A DNA stretch of 55,586 nt from an uncultured Bacteroidia bacterium. Lineage in GTDB: Bacteria; Bacteroidota; Bacteroidia; Bacteroidales; F082. The stretch spans positions 1-55,586 of the forward strand of contig CADBZW010000024.1 in the NCBI GenBank assembly GCA_902799345.1, read 5' to 3'. The number at the start of each line of letters is the position of its first letter. Position 1 is the stretch's first letter. Under the pieces are notes generated by a model. The model saw only the letters and a list, made by a program, of their open reading frames with translations. It searched no databases and was not told the origin of the DNA. Of the stretch, positions 35,286 through 42,981 are shown piece after piece. The translations under genes were made by a program, and so were the position numbers.

Positions 35286-35876
35286 ATGTATCGGATAAAT
35301 GAGATATTCTACTCTCTTCAAGGCGAGGGCTTCCACTCCGGAACGCCCGCCGTCTTCGTGCGCTTCAGTGGCTGCAACCTGCGTTGCGCTTTCTGTGATA
35401 CGCAGCACCAAGCAGGGGAGATGCTGTCATTGCAAGAGATTGTTGATGAAGTCAATAAATACCCTAATGTGCCATTGCTTGTACTGACGGGCGGGGAACC
35501 TTCTTTGTTCATTGACGAGGCTTTTGTTGCGGAACTAAAACAAAAGACCCACAAGACCATTGCCATCGAAACCAATGGGACGCGACCTTTGCCGAGCAGT
35601 TTGGATTGGGTAACGCTTTCCCCAAAATCAGCCTTTGAGGGTGGCGATTTGGAACCTCGTGTTTTGAAGCAATGCGATGAGTTGAAAGTTGTTTATCTTG
35701 GTCAGGATTTGGCGCAATATAAGGATATTGTGGCCAAACATCGTTTTTTGCAGCCGTGCTTTTGTGAAGACGAAACGGAACGTCTTGCCAACATGAAAGC
35801 CTGCGTCGAAGCCGTGATGCAGAACCCAGGCTGGCGGCTTTCTATGCAGATGCATAGAGTTTTGAATATTCAGTGA
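35286..35876 (+). CDS. queE: QueE 7-carboxy-7-deazaguanine synthase
   Basis: 196 aa radical SAM enzyme that rearranges 6-carboxytetrahydropterin. The 4Fe-4S cluster ligands are C30, C34 and C37 in GCNLRCAFC; the N-terminus YSLQGEGFHSGTPAVFVRF is typical. The ATG at 35286 is chosen over upstream in-frame starts (from 35133) because homology begins at MYRINEIF. The 149-bp gap to queD holds no recognisable element. A REP-like element starts 1 bp after the stop. Confidence 0.95.
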   Translation: MYRINEIFYSLQGEGFHSGTPAVFVRFSGCNLRCAFCDTQHQAGEMLSLQEIVDEVNKYPNVPLLVLTGGEPSLFIDEAFVAELKQKTHKTIAIETNGTRPLPSSLDWVTLSPKSAFEGGDLEPRVLKQCDELKVVYLGQDLAQYKDIVAKHRFLQPCFCEDETERLANMKACVEAVMQNPGWRLSMQMHRVLNIQ

Positions 35877-35877
35877 C

Positions 35878-35980
35878 TAGATTGCTTCGTCGTTCCTCCT
35901 CGCAATGACGTCACGGACACGCTTCGCGTCATTGACTCCGTCGAATGCAGAGCATTTGCGAGGAACGAAGCAATCCAGAT
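35878..35980. repeat. REP-like element filling the queE/rsmI-like gap
   Basis: Outer arms GATTGCTTCGT (about 35880-35890) and the matching ACGAAGCAATC (about 35965-35975), with an inner CGCAATGACG and GCGTCATTG. It occupies nearly all the 110 bp between two convergent stop codons and could act as a two-way terminator. Confidence 0.7.
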
Positions 35981-35986
35981 TGTAGA

Positions 35987-36733
35987 TTATTTGTGAGGCC
36001 TAAAGTTTCTCCTCGGCTCGCTGTACACCAAAAACACGGCGGGCTTTTTGTTTAAGTCGCCTTTAAAAGCTTTCCATTCTCCGATGCTTTGGCTGATGAT
36101 GAATTCGTCGTCGCAGGTGAGGTTGCTGGCGACGCAAAGCATGGTGGTAGGGTGGAGGTTTTTGCACAAGTCCTGAATCATCGCATTGTTGCGGAAGGGT
36201 GTCTCGATGAACAGCTCGGTCTCGTTGTTGGCTGTCGACCTACGCTCCAAGTCCTTGATGGCATTCTGTCTCTCGGGGCTTTTGATGGGTAGGTAGCCAT
36301 GGAAGGCGAAGGCCTGACCATTGAAGCCTGAAGCCATCAAAGCCAAAATCATCGCATTCGGCCCGACCAAGGGAACCACTTGGATGCCTGCGGAATGGGC
36401 CAAGTCGACGACCAATGCACCAGGGTCGGCCACGCAGGGCGTTCCAGCCTCCGACATCAGTCCCATGTCCTCGCCTTGCAAGCAGGCACCGAGGTGTTCC
36501 ATCAGGTCGAGGTTGCGGGCGTTGTGCTTGTCGAGCTCGATGAACTCGATGTTGTCGATGGCATTGTCCATCCCGATGCGGCTCAGCACACGGCGCGAGG
36601 TGCGGGTGTTCTCCACAACGAAGTGCTTTAAGCGACGCACGATTTCAAGCGTGCCGGCGGGGATGACTTGCTCGGGTTTCGTGGCGCCAAGCAGGTTGGG
36701 CACGAGATAGAGTTTTCCGAAGTTGTTGGTCAT
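35987..36733 (-). CDS. RsmI-like SAM-dependent methyltransferase
   Basis: 248 aa tetrapyrrole-methylase fold. Motifs GLMSEAGTPCVADPG and LVGPNAMILALMASGF match the RsmI family, which 2'-O-methylates C1402 of 16S rRNA. The protein has the shorter form common in Bacteroidota, so annotation as RsmI is by family only. It begins 5 bp after the dnaA stop and is probably cotranscribed with dnaA. Confidence 0.85.
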   Translation of the reverse strand: MTNNFGKLYLVPNLLGATKPEQVIPAGTLEIVRRLKHFVVENTRTSRRVLSRIGMDNAIDNIEFIELDKHNARNLDLMEHLGACLQGEDMGLMSEAGTPCVADPGALVVDLAHSAGIQVVPLVGPNAMILALMASGFNGQAFAFHGYLPIKSPERQNAIKDLERRSTANNETELFIETPFRNNAMIQDLCKNLHPTTMLCVASNLTCDDEFIISQSIGEWKAFKGDLNKKPAVFLVYSEPRRNFRPHK

Positions 36734-36738
36734 AGGAT

Positions 36739-38160
36739 TTATTGCAAGGCGATTTTCTTCTCGATGTCGGCAAACATCACCTTAAACTGCTTGTCGGTCT
36801 CCAGCTGGTTGGCGATGGTCTTGCAGGCGTGATATACCGTGGCGTGGTCTTTTTTGCCGCACTGCTGCCCAATGGAAGCCAGACTTGCATTGGAGTATTT
36901 CTTGGCCAGATACATGGCGATTTGTCGGGCCTGCACCACTTGGCGTTTGCGCGTGTTAAGGGCCATCTGCTCGGGCGAGATCTTGAAATAGTCGCACACG
37001 ATGTTGATGATGTATTCCACCGACACCTCCTTAACGGTGTTGCGCACAAACCGTTCGATGATTTGCTGCGCCATGTCGAGGGTGATGGATTTCTTGTTGA
37101 GCAGCGACTGCGCCATGAGCGAATTCATCACGCCTTCCAACTCGCGGATGTTGTTGCGTACGTTGCTGGCGATGTATTGCACCACTTCGTCGGGGAAGGT
37201 GATGCCGTTGTCGTAGAGTTTCTCACGGATGATGGAGGTGCGCGTCGGCAGGTCGGGTGCCTGAAGGTCGGCGGTCAATCCCCATTTGAAGCGTGAAAGC
37301 AGCCGCTCTTCCATGCCTTGCAGGTCCGACGGGAACTTGTCGCTGGTGATGACAATCTGCTTGTTGTTTTGCTGCAAGTGGTTGAATATATGGAAGAACA
37401 CGTCCTGTGTGCCACTCTTTCCCGCAAGGAATTGAATGTCGTCGATGATGAGCACGTCAATCATCTGGTAGAAGTTGATGAAGTCGGGGCGGTTGTTGTT
37501 CTTGTTCGCAGTCACGTATTGGGTTGAGAGCTGCTCGGCTTGCACATAAAGCACGGTCTTCTCGGGGTGCAGGCGCTTGGCTTCCAATCCGATGGCATGG
37601 CAGAGGTGAGTTTTGCCCAAGCCTGTGCCGCTGTAAATGACCAAGGGGTTGAAGCCGCCCTTCCCTGGGTTTTTGGCCACTTCGTAGCCGGCACAACGCG
37701 CCAAACGGTTGCAGTCGCCTTCAATGAAATTTTCGAAGGTGTAGTTCTCATTGAGCTGCGAGTCGATTTGGAGCTTCTTTAGCCCGGGGATGACAAAGGG
37801 GTTGATAGGCCCTTGTGACAAACGCTCAGGTGCCGGTTGCCCAATGGGGTTTTTGGGGAAGTTGCGGTTGGAGCTGGGTAGGGTGATGGACCCCGAGCTG
37901 GTGGAGCTGTCGACAGGCATGGTGTAGGCCAGCTTGCCTTTCGCACCCACGAATCTCTTGATGGCCGTCCTGAGATGGTCGATGTAATGCTCCTCAAGAT
38001 ACTCGTAGAAAAACTGGCTGGGTACCTGTAGCGTGAGCACGTTGTTGGATAGCGAAACGGGCACGATGGGTTCGAACCAAGTCTTGTAGGCTTGCTCCGT
38101 GACGTTGTCCTTAATCACAGACAGACACTTATTCCATATCTCCACATGGATGCCAGTCAT
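36739..38160 (-). CDS. dnaA: Chromosomal replication initiator DnaA
   Basis: 473 aa. Domain I (1-85, WNKCLSVIKDNVTEQAYKTW), a short linker, the AAA+ domain with Walker A GTGLGKTH and Walker B VLIIDDIQFLAGK, and domain IV with the DnaA-box-binding signature CGKKDHATVYHACKTI near 435. It binds DnaA boxes and opens oriC. The ATG at 38160 starts the conserved N-terminus. I saw no clear DnaA-box cluster in the A/T-rich 200 bp upstream, so oriC is probably elsewhere. Confidence 0.97.
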   Translation of the reverse strand: MTGIHVEIWNKCLSVIKDNVTEQAYKTWFEPIVPVSLSNNVLTLQVPSQFFYEYLEEHYIDHLRTAIKRFVGAKGKLAYTMPVDSSTSSGSITLPSSNRNFPKNPIGQPAPERLSQGPINPFVIPGLKKLQIDSQLNENYTFENFIEGDCNRLARCAGYEVAKNPGKGGFNPLVIYSGTGLGKTHLCHAIGLEAKRLHPEKTVLYVQAEQLSTQYVTANKNNNRPDFINFYQMIDVLIIDDIQFLAGKSGTQDVFFHIFNHLQQNNKQIVITSDKFPSDLQGMEERLLSRFKWGLTADLQAPDLPTRTSIIREKLYDNGITFPDEVVQYIASNVRNNIRELEGVMNSLMAQSLLNKKSITLDMAQQIIERFVRNTVKEVSVEYIINIVCDYFKISPEQMALNTRKRQVVQARQIAMYLAKKYSNASLASIGQQCGKKDHATVYHACKTIANQLETDKQFKVMFADIEKKIALQ

Positions 38161-38239
38161 CGGAAATTCGTTAATTATTTGTTGTTCAATTTATTTTTGT
38201 GCTAGAAACAGGCATGTTTTTGCTCTGTTTTTGACCTTG

Positions 38240-38247
38240 CAAAGGTA
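38240..38247 (-). promoter_or_regulatory. -7 box of dnaA
   Basis: The minus strand reads TACCTTTG, about 80 bp upstream of the ATG. Confidence 0.65.
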
Positions 38248-38359
38248 TATGATTAATTGTTTATAAAAAAATTAAAAAGCTATTGTTTTTCGATTTTCTT
38301 TTTCCTATACTACGAGATTTTCTGATTTGTCGAAGTGGAAAATCTTGTAAGTTGTTTAT

Positions 38360-38974
38360 TTACAAAGTTTTAATATGTGTTATTTTTACCCCGAATAAAT
38401 TGTTGAATTTTTCGAAAATTCTTGAAGCGCCATTTTTTCTTGTTGAAAACTCCAAATAGCAGTCTAATTCAAAGCGGGGATTCAACTGCTCCAAGTCTTC
38501 CTCTTTCATGATGCGCATCACCTCGTTCATGAGAGGGTATTCAAACTCCAAACTGTAAAATTCATTTATGGTTTTCTCCACAACTTGCGCATTGTCAAGA
38601 GCATCACGGGCGGCGGTTTTGTAGGCGTTGATGAGTCCTGAAGTACCTAATTTAATGCCACCGAAGTACCTTGTCACGACGACGCAGACGTTGGTGACGT
38701 CTTTCGAGAGGATCTGGTTGAGGATGGGTTTGCCCGCCGTGCCCGATGGCTCGCCGTCGTCGCTGGAACGGAAGGTTTTCTTGTCGGGACCGACCATATA
38801 GGCAAAGCAGTGATGGCGTGCATCGAAGTATTTTTTCTTGATCTCAGTGATAGCGGCCTTAGCCTCGTCCTCGCTCATCACGGTGAAGGCTTCTGCTATG
38901 AATTTGCTGCCTTTCTCCTTGTAAAGACCGTCGCCACGAGTGGCCAGCATGTTATATGTGTCGTCTTGTGTCAT
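38360..38974 (-). CDS. YigZ/IMPACT family protein
   Basis: 204 aa. The IMPACT domain core RHHCFAYMVGP then SDDGEPSGTAGKPIL and VVTRYFGGIKLGTSGLI, followed by a DUF1949-like C-terminal domain. Eukaryotic IMPACT modulates Gcn2; the bacterial role is unclear, possibly translation-related. The ATG at 38974 overlaps the stop of the EamA gene (ATGA), so it is translationally coupled; longer starts inside the EamA gene are unlikely. Confidence 0.9.
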   Translation of the reverse strand: MTQDDTYNMLATRGDGLYKEKGSKFIAEAFTVMSEDEAKAAITEIKKKYFDARHHCFAYMVGPDKKTFRSSDDGEPSGTAGKPILNQILSKDVTNVCVVVTRYFGGIKLGTSGLINAYKTAARDALDNAQVVEKTINEFYSLEFEYPLMNEVMRIMKEEDLEQLNPRFELDCYLEFSTRKNGASRIFEKFNNLFGVKITHIKTL

Positions 38975-39831
38975 GGCTTGAGGGTGATGAGGATGACGGC
39001 GAGGATGGCAATGGCCAGGCCCATGTAGTTCTTCCAAGTGAGCTTTTCCTTGAAGAGGAGCCATCCTGTGAGGGCGGTGAGACAGACCACACCTATATTA
39101 TATACGGGGAACAGCACCACGTTGTCGAAGCAACGCATGGCGTTATAGACGCAGAAGGTGGAGAAGAAGTTGATGACGCCGAGCGTGATGCCTCCAATCG
39201 CGTTTTTCCATTGCCATTTCGACTTGCTTCTGATAAGGTCAAACGCCACGACGAGGAACCCGAATAGCATGGCGATGAAATAGATGAAGGCAATCATGAA
39301 GCCCATGTCGTCGCTCGAGTTTTGTTGCTCGGTGAGCTTCATCAGGATGTCGCCCGTGCCTGTCCCGAAAAAGATGAGAACGGGTAATAACCAATTGATT
39401 TTGATGTCTTTATTAGTTGCGTTTTTCCCTCCTACCACCAACACCAACGCCACCAAAGCCAATACGATGCCCATCGTGGCAACGAAGTTCAGCTTCTCGC
39501 TGAACAGCACCACGCCCGCCAGGGTGGGCAGCACCACCGACAGCTTGCTCGATAGCGAAGTCACCGTCACGCCCGAGCGTTGCGTGGAGGCCGTCATCAG
39601 CAGGTAGGTGAAGATGAACCAGAAGCCTGTCAAGATGGAGAGGCCAAACCATGGCTCGCTGACCAACTGCGCCGGTGTGTCGAACTGCTTGCACATCAGA
39701 AAGCCAGTGCCTGCCGCAAAGACATAGTTCCACATCAAAGCCTGGTGGTTGTCGAGCTTGAAACGCTCGAAGAGGCGCATCGCAACGAAGACGCCGGTCG
39801 AGAATACTATGGCTAAAACCAGGTATAGCAT
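38971..39831 (-). CDS. EamA/DMT-family transporter
   Basis: 286 aa, ten predicted membrane helices in two five-helix halves (a tandem EamA arrangement). Substrate unknown; DMT members export amino acids, nucleobases or other metabolites. The ATG at 39831 (MLYLVLAIVFSTG) is chosen because the -7 box at 39838-39845 lies inside the longer frame. Transcription should start at or within a few bases of the ATG, so the mRNA may be leaderless. Coupled to the YigZ gene. Confidence 0.88.
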   Translation of the reverse strand: MLYLVLAIVFSTGVFVAMRLFERFKLDNHQALMWNYVFAAGTGFLMCKQFDTPAQLVSEPWFGLSILTGFWFIFTYLLMTASTQRSGVTVTSLSSKLSVVLPTLAGVVLFSEKLNFVATMGIVLALVALVLVVGGKNATNKDIKINWLLPVLIFFGTGTGDILMKLTEQQNSSDDMGFMIAFIYFIAMLFGFLVVAFDLIRSKSKWQWKNAIGGITLGVINFFSTFCVYNAMRCFDNVVLFPVYNIGVVCLTALTGWLLFKEKLTWKNYMGLAIAILAVILITLKP

Positions 39832-39837
39832 ATTGTG

Positions 39838-39845
39838 CAAAATTA
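39838..39845 (-). promoter_or_regulatory. -7 box of the EamA-YigZ operon
   Basis: The minus strand reads TAATTTTG. Its 3' end is only 6 bp from the start codon, which predicts a nearly leaderless transcript. Confidence 0.65.
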
Positions 39846-39881
39846 CGACAATTTGTGAGACTATCGACAAACGCGTAAAAA

Positions 39882-39907
39882 AATAGGGGCGCAATTGCGT
39901 CCCTATT
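39882..39907 (-). terminator. Terminator of the aminotransferase gene
   Basis: 13-bp arms (39882-39894 and 39895-39907, one G-U), with a T-run on the minus strand. A second hairpin (39914-39946, arms about 15 bp) lies between it and the stop codon. Confidence 0.75.
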
Positions 39908-39948
39908 ATGGGATTGTAGGGCTGTCATATTATGGCAGCCCTACAAGA

Positions 39949-41268
39949 TTATTTCACGGGATGATCCTTGGCAAACGCGGCCAGGCGCTCGGCGAGAATC
40001 GGAATCTCTTCCCTCTGGATGAGCGAGGTGCAGGCGCGGATGCCTTGCTTGGTGCTGCCGCAGGTGTCGAGTGAGATGCCGGAGACGCCGTAGTAGAGCA
40101 TCTCTTCCACGAGGTCGGCACCGGTGAAGCCCGGGTAGCAGAAGGTGAAGTAGAAGCCGTCGGCGATGGGCTCACCGCAGTCTTTGTCGTAGGTGATGTA
40201 GAAGCCGTTGTCGGTGAAGGCTTTCTTCATCAGTTTGGCTTTGCGGCCGTATTCCAGCACGTCGTCGCGGTAGCAGTAGGTGCCGTCGTTGACGGCCTTC
40301 ATCACGGCGGCAAGGGCATATTGGGCCGAATGCGAGGTGCCAGAGCTCAGCGGGTGCAAGGCACCGAAGAGGATGGCTCTCAGGAAGACCTCTTGTCCGC
40401 AGAAGGCTTTCAGGTCGGGATAGTGGCGTGCGGCCAGCTTGTTGCTGATACCGATGATGGCGCAGCGTTCGCCAGCATAGCTGAAGGCCTTCGAGCTGGA
40501 GATCATCAGGATGTAGTTGTCGGTGTACTTACCCACGCTGGGTTGGTAAGGCTCCACGCCCGGGTGGCTGTAGTCCTTGCGGAAGTCCATGCCGAAGTAG
40601 GCGAGGTCTTCCATGACGATGACGTCGTACTTGTTGGCCAGTTCGCCGATGATGCGCAGCTCCTCGTCGGTGAGGCACACCCAGGTCGGGTTGTTGGGGT
40701 TGGAGTAGAGCAGGCTGTGGATGTTGCCCTTGCTCAGCACCTCTTCCAGTTTGCCGCGCAGCTTCTCGCCACGGTATTCGTAGATATCGAAATGCTCCAT
40801 CGGGATGCCGAGGACCTTGTTCTGGAACTTATGCACAGGGAAGCCCGGGTCGATGAAGAGCATGGTGTTCTTCTTGACGTTGGTGTGGCCAGCGATCATG
40901 AACGAGGCGAAAGCGCCTTGCATGGAGCCGACGGTCGGCACGCAGTTGGCGGCGTCGACGTCGAGGTCCAGAAAGTTCTTGATGAAGCGCGAGGCCTCTT
41001 TCTTTAATATAGGTGCACCGTCGATGGGCGGGTAGTTGGCGGCCACGCCATCCTGCAAGGCCTTGATTTGGGCTTCGACGCCCACCTTGGCTGCGGGCAG
41101 ACCGGGGTTGCCGATCTCCATGTGGATGAACTTCTTGCCGCAGGCGGCTTCGATGTCGCGAGCCAACTTGTTGATTTCACGGATGCCAGCCTTGCCGATG
41201 CAGGGCAGACCACTTTCTGCAAAGAGTTTCTTCGCTAATTCTTGGGGTACGATATTGTGTTGCATCAT
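39949..41268 (-). CDS. Class I/II PLP-dependent aminotransferase
   Basis: 439 aa, fold type I. The PLP lysine is in ISSSKAFSYAGERCAIIG, preceded by SNPNNPTW and VMEDLAYFGMD, as in aspartate-type aminotransferases. The exact substrate cannot be assigned; large-neutral amino acid or LL-diaminopimelate-like enzymes are alternatives. Two adjacent ATG codons (41268 and 41265) follow a leader of about 33 nt from the -7 box 41308-41315; the upstream in-frame start at 41337 lies beyond the promoter and is rejected. Confidence 0.9.
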   Translation of the reverse strand: MMQHNIVPQELAKKLFAESGLPCIGKAGIREINKLARDIEAACGKKFIHMEIGNPGLPAAKVGVEAQIKALQDGVAANYPPIDGAPILKKEASRFIKNFLDLDVDAANCVPTVGSMQGAFASFMIAGHTNVKKNTMLFIDPGFPVHKFQNKVLGIPMEHFDIYEYRGEKLRGKLEEVLSKGNIHSLLYSNPNNPTWVCLTDEELRIIGELANKYDVIVMEDLAYFGMDFRKDYSHPGVEPYQPSVGKYTDNYILMISSSKAFSYAGERCAIIGISNKLAARHYPDLKAFCGQEVFLRAILFGALHPLSSGTSHSAQYALAAVMKAVNDGTYCYRDDVLEYGRKAKLMKKAFTDNGFYITYDKDCGEPIADGFYFTFCYPGFTGADLVEEMLYYGVSGISLDTCGSTKQGIRACTSLIQREEIPILAERLAAFAKDHPVK

Positions 41269-41307
41269 ATCTGTTTTGGTTTGTTTTGCTCGTTTTAATT
41301 GGAACGG

Positions 41308-41315
41308 CAAAGATA
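41308..41315 (-). promoter_or_regulatory. -7 box of the aminotransferase gene
   Basis: The minus strand reads TATCTTTG, 40 bp upstream of the ATG. Confidence 0.65.
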
Positions 41316-41380
41316 GGAAATTATTTGAGACATGCAAAAATAAAATGATTAAGTCTTTACCGTGGTAACTGTAGTTTTCC

Positions 41381-41388
41381 TATTTTTG
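41381..41388 (+). promoter_or_regulatory. -7 box of the C1B peptidase gene
   Basis: TATTTTTG followed by CAC, 82 bp before the ATG at 41471. Confidence 0.65.
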
Positions 41389-41470
41389 CACTTGCAAGCC
41401 TCACGGCAGACTATCGCTCTGCAAATCTAGGTTTGTCCTTAGATAGCATATCATTAAATTCCAAATACTA

Positions 41471-42646
41471 ATGAAAAAGCAATTGTTACTTGCCTTAGCC
41501 TTGATGATGGGCTTCTTGCCCGTCAAGGCACAAGATGAAAAGAAAGAAGAAGGATTCCAGTTTACTACAATCAAGGAAATTCCAATCACGGCCGTTCGCG
41601 ACCAACATCGCTCTTCCACTTGCTGGGCCCATTCCGGCATTGCCCTGATGGAAGCCGAAGCACTCCGCATCAAGGGCGTTGACGTCGACCTCTCCGAGAT
41701 GTATGTTGTCAGCCATTCCATGATGGATCGTGCGGAAAAATATGTCCGTCTGCACGGCAACGCTAGCTGGGCACCAGGCGGCAAGTGCGGCGACGTGCTT
41801 TACTGCTTGGAACACTATGGCTTCGTCCGTCAGGAAGACATGCCTGGCAACCGTTATGGCGGAACCTTGCCCAATCACACCGAACTCGACCTCGTGGCCA
41901 CAGGCTATGTGAAAGCCCTTGCCAAAAGTGACATCAGCAAACTCAGCCCCGTGTGGAAAGAAGGCCTGCAAGGCATTTATGATGCCTATCTTGGCAAATA
42001 TCCTGAAAAGGTGAATGGCATGACGCCACAAGAATATGCCAAGTCGTTGGGCCTCGAAGCCGACAACTACATCACCCTCACCTCTTTCACGCATCATCCT
42101 TTCTATGAGCCTTTTGCACTTGAGATCGAAGACAACTGGCGTGGTTGCCCTTATTATAACTTGCCTATCGACGAACTGATGGAGGTCATGCAATATGCCA
42201 TCGACAAAGGCTACACCTTCCAATGGAGTGCCGATGTCAGCGAGCAAGGCTTCACTCGCGATGGCATTGCTGTCTGCCCCGATGCCGAGAAAGCGGCCGA
42301 ACTCTCAGGCTCCGACATGGCACATTGGTTGGGCATGTCGGCGGCAAATCGTCGCAACGAATTGACATCCAAGCCGATGCCAGAGATTGAAGTCACACAA
42401 GAGATGCGTCAGGAAGCCTTTGATAACTGGGAGACTGGCGACGACCATGGTCTGCTCATCTTTGGCAAGGCCAAAGACCAAAACGGCAAAGAATACTTCA
42501 TGGGCAAGAACTCGTGGGGCGACAGTGGCAAATACCACGGCATCTGGTACGTCTCTGAGACTTTCGCCAAATACAAGACCATGAACATCGTCCTGCACAA
42601 GGACGCACTTCCTAAGAACATCGCCAAGAAACTCGGTGTGAAATGA
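41471..42646 (+). CDS. Secreted C1B (bleomycin hydrolase-like) peptidase
   Basis: 391 aa papain-fold aminopeptidase of family C1B. Signal peptide (1-20, VKA|Q) places it in the periplasm or outside, unlike the cytosolic family founder. Catalytic C51 (STCWAHSG), H326 (DDHGLLIFG) and N347 (KNSWGD). It probably removes N-terminal residues from peptides, which complements the DPP IV encoded 340 bp downstream. It forms a single-gene unit ending at the hairpin 42675-42700. Confidence 0.92.
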   Translation: MKKQLLLALALMMGFLPVKAQDEKKEEGFQFTTIKEIPITAVRDQHRSSTCWAHSGIALMEAEALRIKGVDVDLSEMYVVSHSMMDRAEKYVRLHGNASWAPGGKCGDVLYCLEHYGFVRQEDMPGNRYGGTLPNHTELDLVATGYVKALAKSDISKLSPVWKEGLQGIYDAYLGKYPEKVNGMTPQEYAKSLGLEADNYITLTSFTHHPFYEPFALEIEDNWRGCPYYNLPIDELMEVMQYAIDKGYTFQWSADVSEQGFTRDGIAVCPDAEKAAELSGSDMAHWLGMSAANRRNELTSKPMPEIEVTQEMRQEAFDNWETGDDHGLLIFGKAKDQNGKEYFMGKNSWGDSGKYHGIWYVSETFAKYKTMNIVLHKDALPKNIAKKLGVK

Positions 42647-42674
42647 CACGCTAAAGAAGCGCTAAATAAAACGC

Positions 42675-42700
42675 AAAACCCGCTGAAACCAGCGGGTTTT
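42675..42700 (+). terminator. Terminator of the C1B peptidase gene
   Basis: Perfect 11-bp arms with an AAAC loop. The T-rich 3' arm ends just before the tRNA-Val gene on the other strand. Confidence 0.8.
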
Positions 42701-42705
42701 GTTGT

Positions 42706-42783
42706 TGGTGGGACGTACTGGACTCGAACCAGTGACCTCTGCCGTGTGAAGGCAGCGCTCTAAACCAACTGGGCTAACGTCCC
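42706..42783 (-). tRNA. tRNA-Val (CAC)
   Basis: Full cloverleaf: acceptor GGGACGT/ACGTCCC, anticodon arm CTGCC-TTCACAC-GGCAG giving CAC, and CCA encoded (TGG at 42706-42708 on the plus strand). The D stem has one C-A mismatch. Second gene of a minus-strand tRNA pair. Confidence 0.9.
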
Positions 42784-42797
42784 TCCGTTGAATAAAA

Positions 42798-42815
42798 AAA
42801 CGCCGTCGGGCGTTT
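42798..42815. terminator. Short hairpin between the two tRNA-Val genes
   Basis: AAACGCC-GTCG-GGCGTTT, perfect 7-bp arms. It may mark processing or partial termination. Confidence 0.55.
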
Positions 42816-42818
42816 CTG

Positions 42819-42893
42819 TGGGGCGAACAAGGATCGAACTTGTGACCTCATGCCTGTCAAGCATGCGCTCTAAACCAACTGAGCTACCGTCCC
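42819..42893 (-). tRNA. tRNA-Val (GAC)
   Basis: Anticodon arm CATGC-TTGACAG-GCATG gives GAC; T arm ACAAG-TTCGATC-CTTGT. The acceptor stem, GGGACGG with TCGCCCC, has an A-C mismatch at pair 4-69. CCA is not encoded. The 5' half closely resembles the neighbouring tRNA-Val (CAC). Confidence 0.85.
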
Positions 42894-42904
42894 AAATGCG
42901 GGTG

Positions 42905-42912
42905 CAAAAATA
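42905..42912 (-). promoter_or_regulatory. -7 box of the tRNA-Val pair
   Basis: The minus strand reads TATTTTTG, 12 bp before the first tRNA. Confidence 0.65.
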
Positions 42913-42953
42913 CGGCTTTTTCAGTTTTTTTCTTTCTTTTTTTGAAAAAATTC

Positions 42954-42961
42954 TATCTTTG
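42954..42961 (+). promoter_or_regulatory. -7 box of the DPP IV gene
   Basis: TATCTTTG, 21 bp before the ATG at 42982. Confidence 0.65.
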
Positions 42962-42981
42962 TGCAATTAAATCTATATGTT

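Noticed and set aside
38161-38359. oriC beside dnaA
   Set aside because: The spacer is A/T-rich but I find no cluster of TTATNCACA-type boxes.
42760-42970. Short ORFs over the tRNA-Val genes
   Set aside because: They translate tRNA sequence and its flanks only.
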